This document shows, one piece after another, positions 8,791 to 16,882 of a stretch of DNA of 64,000 nt. The position numbers were made by a program, and so were the translations under genes. Positions within the stretch are counted from its first letter, which is position 1; every line of letters starts with the position of its first letter. Below the pieces are notes generated by a model. It ran no database searches, was not told the origin of the DNA, and saw nothing but the letters and a program-made list of their open reading frames with translations. This DNA comes from JBBWZH01 sp035544115. GTDB taxonomy: Bacteria; Actinomycetota; Actinomycetes; Mycobacteriales; CADCTP01. Where the stretch lies: assembly GCA_963714145.1 (NCBI GenBank), contig OY970235.1:5456001-5520000 (forward strand). Direction: 5' to 3'.

Positions 8791-10018
8791 GTGAGACGCA
8801 TCGTGGTCCTTGGCGCGGCCGCTGCCGTCGCCGCCGCCCCGACGGCAGCCGCCACGTCGTTGCCGGCCCGGCCGGGTTCGCCGGTCCGCGCGATACCGGC
8901 GCCGGTGGCGGGCGAACCCGTGCTGTACGCGGTGTCCGGTCCCGACCGGCAACCGGCCGTTCCGCCGGGCTGGGAGACCGTCCCGAGTGGACAGACGGGG
9001 CCCGGCGCCGACGACGCCGCGGCGGCGGTGCCCGGCCCGCACGGCCGGGTGTCCGCGGGCGCCGGACGGGGCGGGATCTACCGCACGGTCACGATCCAGA
9101 CCCACCGCCGCCCGGACGGCACGTTCTCGATGACCGACCCGACCCGGGCGGGCCTCTCCTGCCGCAACTACACCAGCGGCGCGGTGCTGGCCGGGCGGGA
9201 CGACGTCTGGGGCAACTACGACGGCACCCGGATCGAGACCGGCTGCGTCGACGCGCTCTACAGCGTCCAGCGGCTGTGGGACATGTTCGGCGCCTGGTTC
9301 GGTCGCAGCGGCATCGACGGCAGCGGCCACGGCTACCCGGTGCTGGTCGGGCTGCGGCAGGTGAACGCCTTCTGGAGCGGCTCGTACGTCGCGATCGGAT
9401 ACAACACGGCCAACCGGTACATCGGCGCGCTCGACGTGGTGGGCCACGAGTTCGGGCACGCGCTGGACGCCACCACCCCGGGCGGCCGGTCCGCCAACGG
9501 CGTCTCCGAGGCCACCGGCGACATCATCGGCACCGCGTTGGAGTTCTTCGCGAACGACCGGCACGACCCGCCCGACTTCAGCATCGGCGAGGAGGTCAAC
9601 CTGGTCGGCGTCGGACCGTACCGGCAGATGTACGACCCCTCGCTGTTCGGCGCCCCGAACTGCTACTCCAGTCTCGGTCCCGTTCATGGACGCGCACGCC
9701 GCCGCCGGGCCGCTCGATCACTGGTTCACGCTCGTCGCCAAGGGCAGCGCCGCCGGTGCCGGGCAGCCGGCCAGCCCGACCTGCGACGGCAGTGTGGTGA
9801 CCGGCGTCGGGATGCCGATCGCGGCCCGGATCTTCTACAACGCCATGCTGAGCAAGACCCCCGGCATGACGTACCTGGCGTACCGCACCGCGACGCTGAA
9901 CTCGGCCAAGGCCCTCTCCCCGGGCGACTGCGCCGCCTTCGACACCGTCCGGGCCGCCTGGGACGCGATCAGCGTGCCGCCGCAGCCGGCCGACCCGTCC
10001 TGCCCGGACCCGGCGTAG
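8791..10018 (+). pseudogene. M4-family neutral metallopeptidase, interrupted by a 1-nt frameshift
   Basis: The first frame encodes a short signal-like N terminus from GTG 8791 (RBS GGGAAG) and the zinc-binding core DVVGHEFGHALD near residue 219, with the third ligand in GVSEATGD. After NCYSS the frame changes, and the thermolysin-family C-terminal part continues one frame over with DAHAAAGPLDHWF. Removing one C at 9673 restores CYSSSVPFMDAHAAAGP, which fits the motif of Streptomyces-type neutral proteases. So the gene carries a one-base insertion, either a real inactivating change or a sequence error. A long propeptide is missing; only about 110 residues precede the catalytic part. The gene is divergent from the IPT/TIG gene. 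Confidence 0.85.
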
Positions 10019-10032
10019 TCCGGGCGGATCGG

Positions 10033-10464
10033 TCAGCGGTCGCGCAGCCGGACCACGAACTTCAACCCGGCCCAGACCGGGTCGATCGCGGCCACCTTCA
10101 CGTCCACCGGGCCTTCGGCCAGGCCGTAGTCGCGCACGACGTTCTCGGTCAGGTCGGTGGGCACCCCGCCCGCCTTCTTCGGCCACGCGACCCACAGCGC
10201 GCCGGCCGGGGTCAGCCGCCGCATCATCGGCCCGAAGCGGGCCCGCAGCGTAGCCAGGTCCGGGCAGAAGGCCAGCACCACGTCGTACGGCTGCGGGCCG
10301 GCCCGCCGGTGCAGCACCGCGTCGGCCGGCAACTCGCCGAGCTCGAACCCGTCCGGAGCGCCGGCCAGCAGCACCCGCGATCCGGGCTTGATCCCGAGCT
10401 TGATCCCGAGCTTGATCCCGAGCTTGCGCGGCAGCGGGGTGCCTGAGTATCCAGCCGAGGTCAC
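10033..10464 (-). CDS. DUF3052 family protein with an LGIK tandem repeat
   Basis: A 143-residue cytosolic protein of unknown function. It follows the DUF3052 pattern: an N-terminal LGIKPG segment, then YDVVLAFCPD, a mid-section WVAWPKKAGG and the C-terminal DPVWAGLKFVVR. The conserved LGIKPG has expanded: the sequence reads KLGIKLGIKLGIKPG, encoded by a perfect 12-base repeat at about 10389-10424. I chose the GTG at 10464, giving VTSAGYSG; no strong RBS is seen. The frame extends far upstream, but that part is antisense to the GH15 gene and is not believed. It is convergent with the M4 peptidase gene, 14 bases away. Confidence 0.8.
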   Translation of the reverse strand: MTSAGYSGTPLPRKLGIKLGIKLGIKPGSRVLLAGAPDGFELGELPADAVLHRRAGPQPYDVVLAFCPDLATLRARFGPMMRRLTPAGALWVAWPKKAGGVPTDLTENVVRDYGLAEGPVDVKVAAIDPVWAGLKFVVRLRDR

Positions 10465-10545
10465 GAATCGGAGGCTATCGGGTCCCGGCAGCGATTCCGT
10501 GTGGTTCGACTGGCCGGCGGCGGCACGGTACGGGACAGTCGAGCA

Positions 10546-12360
10546 ATGGCCGGGATGATCGAGGACTACGCGCTGCTCGGTGACCTGCAGACCGCTGCTC
10601 TGGTCGGCCGGGACGGATCGGTCGACTGGCTGTGCCTGCCCCGGTTCGACTCGGCCGCCTGCTTCGCCGCGCTGCTCGGCGACGAGGACAACGGGCACTG
10701 GACGCTGGCCCCGGCGGCCGGTGGGGTGTGCACCCGGCGCCGGTACCGCGGCGACACGCTGGTGCTGGAGTCCGACTGGGAGACCCCGGAGGGCACCGTC
10801 CGGGTGGTCGACTGCATGCCGCCGCGGGGCCAGGCGCCGGACCTGGTCCGGGTGGTCGAGGGCGTGTCCGGCCGGGTGTCGATGCGCAGCACGCTGAAGA
10901 TCAGGTTCGACTACGGGCACGTAGTGCCGTGGGTGCGCCGGATCGGCCGGGCGCTGCAGGCGATCGCCGGCCCCGACTCGCTCTGGTTGCGCACCCCGGT
11001 GCCGCTCACCGGCCGTGACCTCACCACCTACGCGGACTTCGAGGTGACCGCCGGCGAGCGGGTGCCGTTCGTGCTGAGCTGGGCGCCGTCCTACGCCGAG
11101 CGGCCGGCGCCGGTGGACGGCATGCGCGCGGTGGACGACACCGAGGAGTTCTGGGCCGAGTGGATGGCCGGCTGCCAGTACGACGGCCGCTGGCAGGGGC
11201 TGGTCCGCCGGTCGCTGGTGACGCTCAAGGCGCTGACGTACCAGCCGTCCGGCGGGATCGTCGCGGCCGCCACCACCTCGCTGCCGGAGTGGCCGGGCGG
11301 CCCGCGCAACTGGGACTACCGCTACTGCTGGCTGCGCGACGCCACGCTGAGCCTGCAGGCGCTGCTCGGGGCCGGGTTCGTCGAGGAGGCCGCCGCCTGG
11401 CGGGACTGGCTGCTCCGCGCGGTGGCCGGCAACCCGGCCGACCTCCAGATCATGTACGGCCTGGACGGCAGCCGCCGGCTGCCCGAGTACAGCCTGCCCT
11501 GGCTGGGCGGTTACCAGAAGTCGACGCCGGTGCGGGTCGGCAACGCCGCCGCCGAGCAGTTGCAGCTGGACGTCTGGGGGGAGGTGCTGGACGGCCTGTC
11601 CCTGGCCCGGGAAGCCGGCCTGCGCCGCAGCCGGGAGGCCTGGACCCTGGAGCAGGCACTGCTGGACTACCTGGAGGGCCGCTGGCAGGAGCCGGACAAC
11701 GGGCTCTGGGAGATGCGCGGCCCGCGCCAGCACTTCGTCCACTCGAAGGTGATGGCCTGGGTGGCGTTCGACCGGATGGTCACCGCGGTGGAGAAGTTCG
11801 ACCAGCCCGGCCCGGTCGTCAAGTGGCGGGCCACCCGCGAGGCGATCTTCCAGGACATCGTCAGCAAGGGCTACGACGCCGAGCGCAACACGTTCACCCA
11901 GGCGTACGGCTCCAAGCAGCTGGACGCCTCGCTGCTGCTGCTGCCGCAGGTCCGGTTCCTGCCCTGGGACGACCCGCGGGTGGTCGGCACCGTCGACGCG
12001 ATCGCCAAGGAGCTGACCCAGGACGGGTTCGTGCTGCGCTACCGGCCCGGCGAGGGCAGCTCGGACGACGGCCTGACCGGTGCCGAGGGCGCGTTCCTGG
12101 CCTGCAGCTTCTGGCTGGCCGACGCGCTGCACGGGATCGGCCGGCGGGACGAGGCGGTGACCCTGTTCGAGCGCCTCGGCGGGCTGGCCAACGACGTCGG
12201 GCTGCTGTCCGAGGAGTACGACCCGATCGGGCGGCGGCAGCTCGGCAACACCCCGCAGGCGTTCAGCCACCTGGCGCTGGTGAACACCGCCCGGCACCTG
12301 TCCGCGGCCCGGTCCGCCGCCCCGCATCTGCGCCAGGCCCGGGTCCCGGACGAGGACTGA
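10546..12360 (+). CDS. GH15 glycoside hydrolase (trehalase/glucoamylase-like)
   Basis: A 604-residue protein with the GH15 layout: an N-terminal beta-sandwich starting IEDYALLGDLQTAALV and DGSVDWLCLPRFDS, then an (alpha/alpha)6 barrel with RNWDYRYCWLRDATLS, the likely general acid in GLWEMRG, and a second acidic motif at GAEGAFLACSFW. Mycobacterial and other actinobacterial members of this intracellular group include true trehalases, and otsA/otsB lie nearby, so trehalase is the favoured role. A glucoamylase or dextranase role is possible. The start could be ATG 10546 or ATG 10555; neither has a strong RBS. It is divergent from the DUF3052 gene. Confidence 0.85.
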   Translation: MAGMIEDYALLGDLQTAALVGRDGSVDWLCLPRFDSAACFAALLGDEDNGHWTLAPAAGGVCTRRRYRGDTLVLESDWETPEGTVRVVDCMPPRGQAPDLVRVVEGVSGRVSMRSTLKIRFDYGHVVPWVRRIGRALQAIAGPDSLWLRTPVPLTGRDLTTYADFEVTAGERVPFVLSWAPSYAERPAPVDGMRAVDDTEEFWAEWMAGCQYDGRWQGLVRRSLVTLKALTYQPSGGIVAAATTSLPEWPGGPRNWDYRYCWLRDATLSLQALLGAGFVEEAAAWRDWLLRAVAGNPADLQIMYGLDGSRRLPEYSLPWLGGYQKSTPVRVGNAAAEQLQLDVWGEVLDGLSLAREAGLRRSREAWTLEQALLDYLEGRWQEPDNGLWEMRGPRQHFVHSKVMAWVAFDRMVTAVEKFDQPGPVVKWRATREAIFQDIVSKGYDAERNTFTQAYGSKQLDASLLLLPQVRFLPWDDPRVVGTVDAIAKELTQDGFVLRYRPGEGSSDDGLTGAEGAFLACSFWLADALHGIGRRDEAVTLFERLGGLANDVGLLSEEYDPIGRRQLGNTPQAFSHLALVNTARHLSAARSAAPHLRQARVPDED

Positions 12361-12497
12361 ACCCGGCCCGGCGGCGAGCCGGGTTGGCCGCGGGCCGGGC
12401 CGGGCCGGGGCCGCGGGCCGGGCTGGTGGGCCGGACCGGGCTGGTGGGCCGGGCTGGGGCCGCGGGGCGGGCTGGGGCCGCGGGCCGGGCCCAGGGC

Positions 12498-15347
12498 TCA
12501 GCCTCCGGTCGGGACCGGGGCGAGCTTGGCGCGGATCTCGTCCGCGTCCGGGTGGTCGAGGTCGAGCAGGATGTCCAGGGCGTCCCGCCAGGCCTGGTGC
12601 GCGCCGGCCGGGTCGCCGGCGGCCAGCGCGGTGTCGCCGATGTGGCCGAGCGCGATCGCCTCCCGGTGCCGGTCGCCGAGGTCGCGCAGTAGCGCCAGCG
12701 CCCGGCGGTAGCTCTGCTGGGCCTGATCGTGCTGGCCGAGCTGGTGCTGCGCGTAGCCGATGCTGTCCAGGGTGGCGGCCTCGCCCCAGCGGTCGCCGAC
12801 CTCGTGCAACAGGGCCAGCGCCTGCCGGCAGGCGGTCAGCGCGGCCCGCTGGTCACCCAGCCGGGCGTGGCACCAGCCGGCGGTGCTGAGCGCGTACGCC
12901 TGCCCCTGCTGGTCACCGACGTCGCGGTAGAGCTCCAGCGCGCGCAGCGCGTGCACGAGCGCCTCCGGGTGCCGGCCGAGCCGGTCGTTGACGGCGGCCA
13001 GGTTGCGTTCGGTGTGCGCCTGCCCGGCCAGGTCGCCGAGCTCCTGGTAGAGGCCCAGTGCCTGCCGGCAGTGCGCGTCCGCCTCGTACGGCCGGCCCAG
13101 CGCGGTCTCCGCGGTGGCCAGGCTGCGGTGCGCCCGGGCCTCGCCGGCCCGGTCGCCCAGCCGGCGGGCGGCGGCCAGCGCGGCCTGGCAGGTGCTGACC
13201 GAGTCGGTCCACCGGCCGCGCCGCTCCAGGAAGGTCTGCAGCGTCCAGGCCAGCCGCCAGGCCCGCTCGTCCAGCCGGTGGTCGGCGGCCAGGTCGACGG
13301 CGTCCAGCAGCACCTGGTGTTCGACCGCGAACCAGGCGCCCGCCGCCTCCGGGTCGGTGAACCGCTCCGGCGTCACCCCGGCGGCCGGATCGGTCAGCCG
13401 GATCGGTTCCCGCTGCGGGTAGAGCAGCCGGTCGGCGGCGTGCCCGGAATGCAGGTAGTGGTCCAGCAGCCGGTGCGCGGCCGAGCGCGGCTCGGCGTCC
13501 GCGTCCAGCGCGCCGGCCAGCTCCGCGGCGTACGCCCGGAGCAGGTCGTGGAAGGCGTACCGGCCCGGGGCGTGCTCCTCGACCAGGTGCGCCCGGGTCA
13601 GCTCGGCCAGCGCCGGCCGCACCTCGGCCGCGGCCAGGCCGGCCAGGCTGGCCGCGGCGGCCAACCCGATGTCCGGGCCCGGGTGCACGGCGAGCAGCCG
13701 GAACAGCCGGGCCGCCGGTGCGGACAGCGCGTGGTACGACCAGGACAGCACCGACCGGACGTCGGTGGCCGGGTCACCGCCGGCGAACGCGGCCAGCCCA
13801 CCCTGCGCCTCGCGCAGCTCGCCGGCCAGCGTGGTCAGGCTGAAGCTGGGCCGGGCGGCGGCGCGGCCGGCGACCACGGCCAGCGCCAGCGGCAGCCGGG
13901 CGCACCGGTCGATGATCTCGGTGACCGCATCCGGCTCGGCGCCCGCCCGGGCCGCGCCGAGCCGGCGGGTGAGCAGCTGGCGGGCCTCGTCGGCGGTCAT
14001 CAGATCCAGGTCGACCGGCAGCGCGCCGGCCGCCGCGACCAGGCCGGCCAGCTGGTCCCGGCTGGTGACCACGACCAGGCAGCCGCGGGCGCCGGGCAGC
14101 AGCGGCCGGACCTGCTCGGCGTCCCGGGCGTTGTCCAGCAGCACCAGCACCCGCTGCCCGGCGAGCAGACTGCGGTACAGCCCGACCTGCGCGTCCAGGT
14201 CGGCCGGGATCCGCTCGGCCGGCACCGCCAGCGCGTCCAGGAACCCGCGGACCGCCTCGGCCGGCCGCACCGCCGTACCGGACGGGCCGAAGCCGCGCAG
14301 GTTGACGTAGAGCTGGCCGGCGGGGAACCGGCCGGCGATCCGGTGCGCCCAGTGCACCGCCAGCGCGGTCTTGCCGACCCCGGCCGGCCCGATCACGGCA
14401 CAGATCGGCATCGCGGTGGACTGCTCGGCGGCGAGCAGTTCGTCCAGGCGGTCCAGTTCGGCCCGGCGGCCGGTGAACGTCGGCACGTCGGCGGGCAGCT
14501 GGGCCGGCGACCCGGGCCGGCCCGGCGGCTGGAGCCGGTCGGGCGGCGGGCCGGGCGCGCCCGCGGGGGTCGGGTCGGGCGGGGGCGGGTCCAGGCTGCT
14601 GTCGCCGCGCAGCATCTGCTCGTGCCGGCCGCGCAGCTCGGTGCTCGGGTCCAGGCCGAGTTCCTCGCGCAACCGGTCGGCCAGCCGGCGGTAGGCGGCC
14701 AGCGCCTCGGGCCGCCGGCCGCTGCGGTAGAGCGCCAGCATGATCAGCTCGACCGGCCGCTCCCGGTACGGTTGCCGCTCGGCCAGCTCAGCCAGCTCGC
14801 CGACCACGTCCGCATGCCGGCCCAGCTCCAGCTCGCGGCCCAGGCAGTCCTCCCAGGCGGCCAGCCGGCGCTCCTCCCAGCCGGCGGCCGCGGCGGCCAG
14901 CGCGGTGCTGCCGATGCCGGCCAGCGCCGGGCCACGCCACAGCGCCAGCGCCTGCCGCAGCACGACCACCGAAGCGGCCGGGTCGCCGCCCCGGGCCAGT
15001 TCCCGGGCGGTACCGACCAGCCGCTCGAACCGGCGCGCGTCCACCGATTCGGCCGGCACGTCCAGCAGGTAGCCGCCGCTCTCGGTGCGCAGCACGTCCG
15101 GCGCGGCACCGCCGGCGACCAGCGCGCGGCGCAGCCGGGCGACCAGATCCTGCACCTGGTGCCGGGCGGTGGCCGGCGGGTCGCCCTCCCAGCCGGCGTC
15201 CACCAGCCGGGACAGCTGCACCACCCGGCCGGCCTCGACCAGCAGCGCGGCCAGCACCTTCGCCTGCCGCCGGCCGCGCAGCTGCAGCCGGCTGTCGTCG
15301 AGCCACACTTCAAGCGGACCGAGGATCCGGAAGTCCGCGCTCGTCAT
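12498..15347 (-). CDS. AfsR/SARP-like regulator with BTAD, NB-ARC and TPR domains
   Basis: A 949-residue cytosolic transcription factor. Residues 1-100 form an OmpR-type winged helix (FRILGPLEVW, then RRQAKVLAALL). Residues 100-250 form the bacterial transcriptional activator domain ending EELGLDPSTELR. A Pro-rich linker leads to an NB-ARC ATPase with the P-loop GPAGVGKTA near residue 320 and Walker B VLVLLDNA. The last third is TPR repeats. AfsR-type proteins switch on secondary metabolism or differentiation genes, often in response to kinases or ligands. It is divergent from an ArsR-type regulator. No biosynthetic cluster is evident in this window, so the target is unknown. Confidence 0.9.
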   Translation of the reverse strand: MTSADFRILGPLEVWLDDSRLQLRGRRQAKVLAALLVEAGRVVQLSRLVDAGWEGDPPATARHQVQDLVARLRRALVAGGAAPDVLRTESGGYLLDVPAESVDARRFERLVGTARELARGGDPAASVVVLRQALALWRGPALAGIGSTALAAAAAGWEERRLAAWEDCLGRELELGRHADVVGELAELAERQPYRERPVELIMLALYRSGRRPEALAAYRRLADRLREELGLDPSTELRGRHEQMLRGDSSLDPPPPDPTPAGAPGPPPDRLQPPGRPGSPAQLPADVPTFTGRRAELDRLDELLAAEQSTAMPICAVIGPAGVGKTALAVHWAHRIAGRFPAGQLYVNLRGFGPSGTAVRPAEAVRGFLDALAVPAERIPADLDAQVGLYRSLLAGQRVLVLLDNARDAEQVRPLLPGARGCLVVVTSRDQLAGLVAAAGALPVDLDLMTADEARQLLTRRLGAARAGAEPDAVTEIIDRCARLPLALAVVAGRAAARPSFSLTTLAGELREAQGGLAAFAGGDPATDVRSVLSWSYHALSAPAARLFRLLAVHPGPDIGLAAAASLAGLAAAEVRPALAELTRAHLVEEHAPGRYAFHDLLRAYAAELAGALDADAEPRSAAHRLLDHYLHSGHAADRLLYPQREPIRLTDPAAGVTPERFTDPEAAGAWFAVEHQVLLDAVDLAADHRLDERAWRLAWTLQTFLERRGRWTDSVSTCQAALAAARRLGDRAGEARAHRSLATAETALGRPYEADAHCRQALGLYQELGDLAGQAHTERNLAAVNDRLGRHPEALVHALRALELYRDVGDQQGQAYALSTAGWCHARLGDQRAALTACRQALALLHEVGDRWGEAATLDSIGYAQHQLGQHDQAQQSYRRALALLRDLGDRHREAIALGHIGDTALAAGDPAGAHQAWRDALDILLDLDHPDADEIRAKLAPVPTGG

Positions 15348-15522
15348 GCGGGGGTGACCTTTCGCGACCGGGTTGTCAAAGGGTAACCACGGGCCGGTCG
15401 CCGGTCCGCACGGCGGTACGGCCCGGACGAGACCGGGACGAGAACGGGCCCAGGCCGACCGCTCCTAGCGTGAGCCCTCCCGGGTCGCCGCCGGGAGGCC
15501 GGCCGATCCTGCTGGAGGCTCC

Positions 15523-16602
15523 GTGACCGCCGTCCCCGCCAGCCGGCTCGCCCGCCCGGCGCCGGCCGGGGTGTCCCGATTGCGTATCCACGTCTCGCTG
15601 GACGACCTGGCCCGGACCAGGGTTGCGCCCGGGCCGAACGTGCTCTGGGAGATCGTGCTGAGCCTGCGCTGCCTGCAGCGCCGAGCGGCCTGGCCGGGGC
15701 AGCCGGCCTGGCGCCGGGCCGCGGCCCGGACGGCCGACCGGTGGGCCAGCGTGCTGCTGCCGTTGGTACCGCCGAGCGGCCCGGTGCCCGGCTTCCTGGT
15801 CCCGCCGGACGGGATCAGTGGCCTGGCCGACGGGCTGGCCGCGGTGCGCAACGCCGACCCGGAGCGGATCCGGGCCGACCTGGCCCTGGTGGCCGCCGAC
15901 CATCTGCTGCCGGCCTGGACGCAGCGGCTCGCGGCCGGCGACCGGGCCGCCGTGGACCGGCTGATCCAGGCGCTGCGCTGCTATTTCGACGGCGTGCTGG
16001 CCCCGCTCTGGCCGCAACTGACCGCACAGGTGGAGTCCGACCGGGCGCGCCGGGCCCGGGCCCTGCTGGACGGCGGCTACGAAGGGTTGCTGGCCAGCTT
16101 CCATCCGTTGCTGCGGTGGCGGCCACCGGTGCTCGAAGTGGACATCCCGGCCAGCCGGGAACTGCACCCGAACGGCCGCGGCCTGCTGCTGGTGCCGTCC
16201 GCGTTCGGCGGCACCGTGCCGTTCCTCCCGACCGGCGGCGGGCCGCCGGTGCTGATCTACCCGATCCGGCCGGACCCGGGGTTGCAGGCGGCGACCGAGC
16301 CCGGCAGCACCCGGCCCGACTCGCTGGCCGCGCTGCTCGGCCAGACCCGGGCGGCCGTGCTGCTGGCCGTGGACGCCGGCTGCACCACCACCGAACTCGC
16401 CCGCCTGGTCGGCATCTCCGCGCCGTCGGCCAGCCAGCACGCGACCGTGCTGCGGGCCGCCGGGCTGATCTGCACCCAGCGGCACGGCGGCTCGGTGCGG
16501 CACAGCCTCACCCCGCTGGGCGCGTCCCTGGTCTTCCCCGGGCCGATGGACGCACCCGCCGGCGTCACGGCGGCGCCGCGGCCGGCCACGAAGGTCTCCT
16601 GA
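15523..16602 (+). CDS. ArsR-type winged-helix regulator with a long N-terminal ligand region
   Basis: A 359-residue protein. The C-terminal 80 residues form a winged helix-turn-helix of the ArsR type (RAAVLLAVDAGCTTTELARL, GISAPSASQHATVLRAAGLI). The N-terminal 260 residues are the helical region often found on actinobacterial ArsR-like regulators of about 330-360 residues (start RLRIHVSLDDLARTRV). No metal-binding Cys cluster is visible, so metal sensing is unlikely. GTG 15523 has GGAGG 4 bases upstream. It is transcribed away from the AfsR-like gene and upstream of the desaturase-like gene, from which it is separated by a repeat-rich gap. Confidence 0.85.
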   Translation: MTAVPASRLARPAPAGVSRLRIHVSLDDLARTRVAPGPNVLWEIVLSLRCLQRRAAWPGQPAWRRAAARTADRWASVLLPLVPPSGPVPGFLVPPDGISGLADGLAAVRNADPERIRADLALVAADHLLPAWTQRLAAGDRAAVDRLIQALRCYFDGVLAPLWPQLTAQVESDRARRARALLDGGYEGLLASFHPLLRWRPPVLEVDIPASRELHPNGRGLLLVPSAFGGTVPFLPTGGGPPVLIYPIRPDPGLQAATEPGSTRPDSLAALLGQTRAAVLLAVDAGCTTTELARLVGISAPSASQHATVLRAAGLICTQRHGGSVRHSLTPLGASLVFPGPMDAPAGVTAAPRPATKVS

Positions 16603-16716
16603 CTCCGCCGCGGCCGGCTGACCGCTGACCAGCCGGCCGCGGCGGCACCACCCCGGCCGCCGCCGCGACGACCGGCTGCGCGGGCGGCTGGCCGGGCCGG
16701 CCGGCCGAGCCGGGAC

Positions 16717-16861
16717 GGCTGGACGAGCCGGGCCGGCTGGACGAGCCGGCTGGACGAGCCGGGACGGCCGGCTGCGCGGCCGGCTGAGCAGGCCGGGCCG
16801 GCTGGACAGGCCGGGCCGGCTGGACAGGCCGGGCCGGCTGAACGGGCCGGGCCGGGCCGGC
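16717..16861. repeat. 18-bp-period GGCTGGAC repeats
   Basis: Copies of GGCTGGAC or close variants start at 16717, 16735, 16748, 16800, 16818 and 16836. Within each cluster the main period is 18 bases with a consensus close to GGCTGGACAGGCCGGGCC. The array lies in the 280-base gap between the ArsR-type gene and the desaturase-like gene. It is made of GGCCGG-rich low-complexity sequence, so slippage is the simplest origin. Confidence 0.6.
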
Positions 16862-16882
16862 CGATGTGATAGGCAAGGTGGC

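Noticed and set aside
10465..12327. Long N-terminal extension of the DUF3052 gene
   Set aside because: The region is antisense to the GH15 gene and carries no recognisable fold; the protein fits DUF3052 from 10464 onward.
12729..15386. An 885-residue open frame on the plus strand
   Set aside because: It is antisense to the AfsR-like gene, whose domains are clear; composition is typical of a shadow frame.
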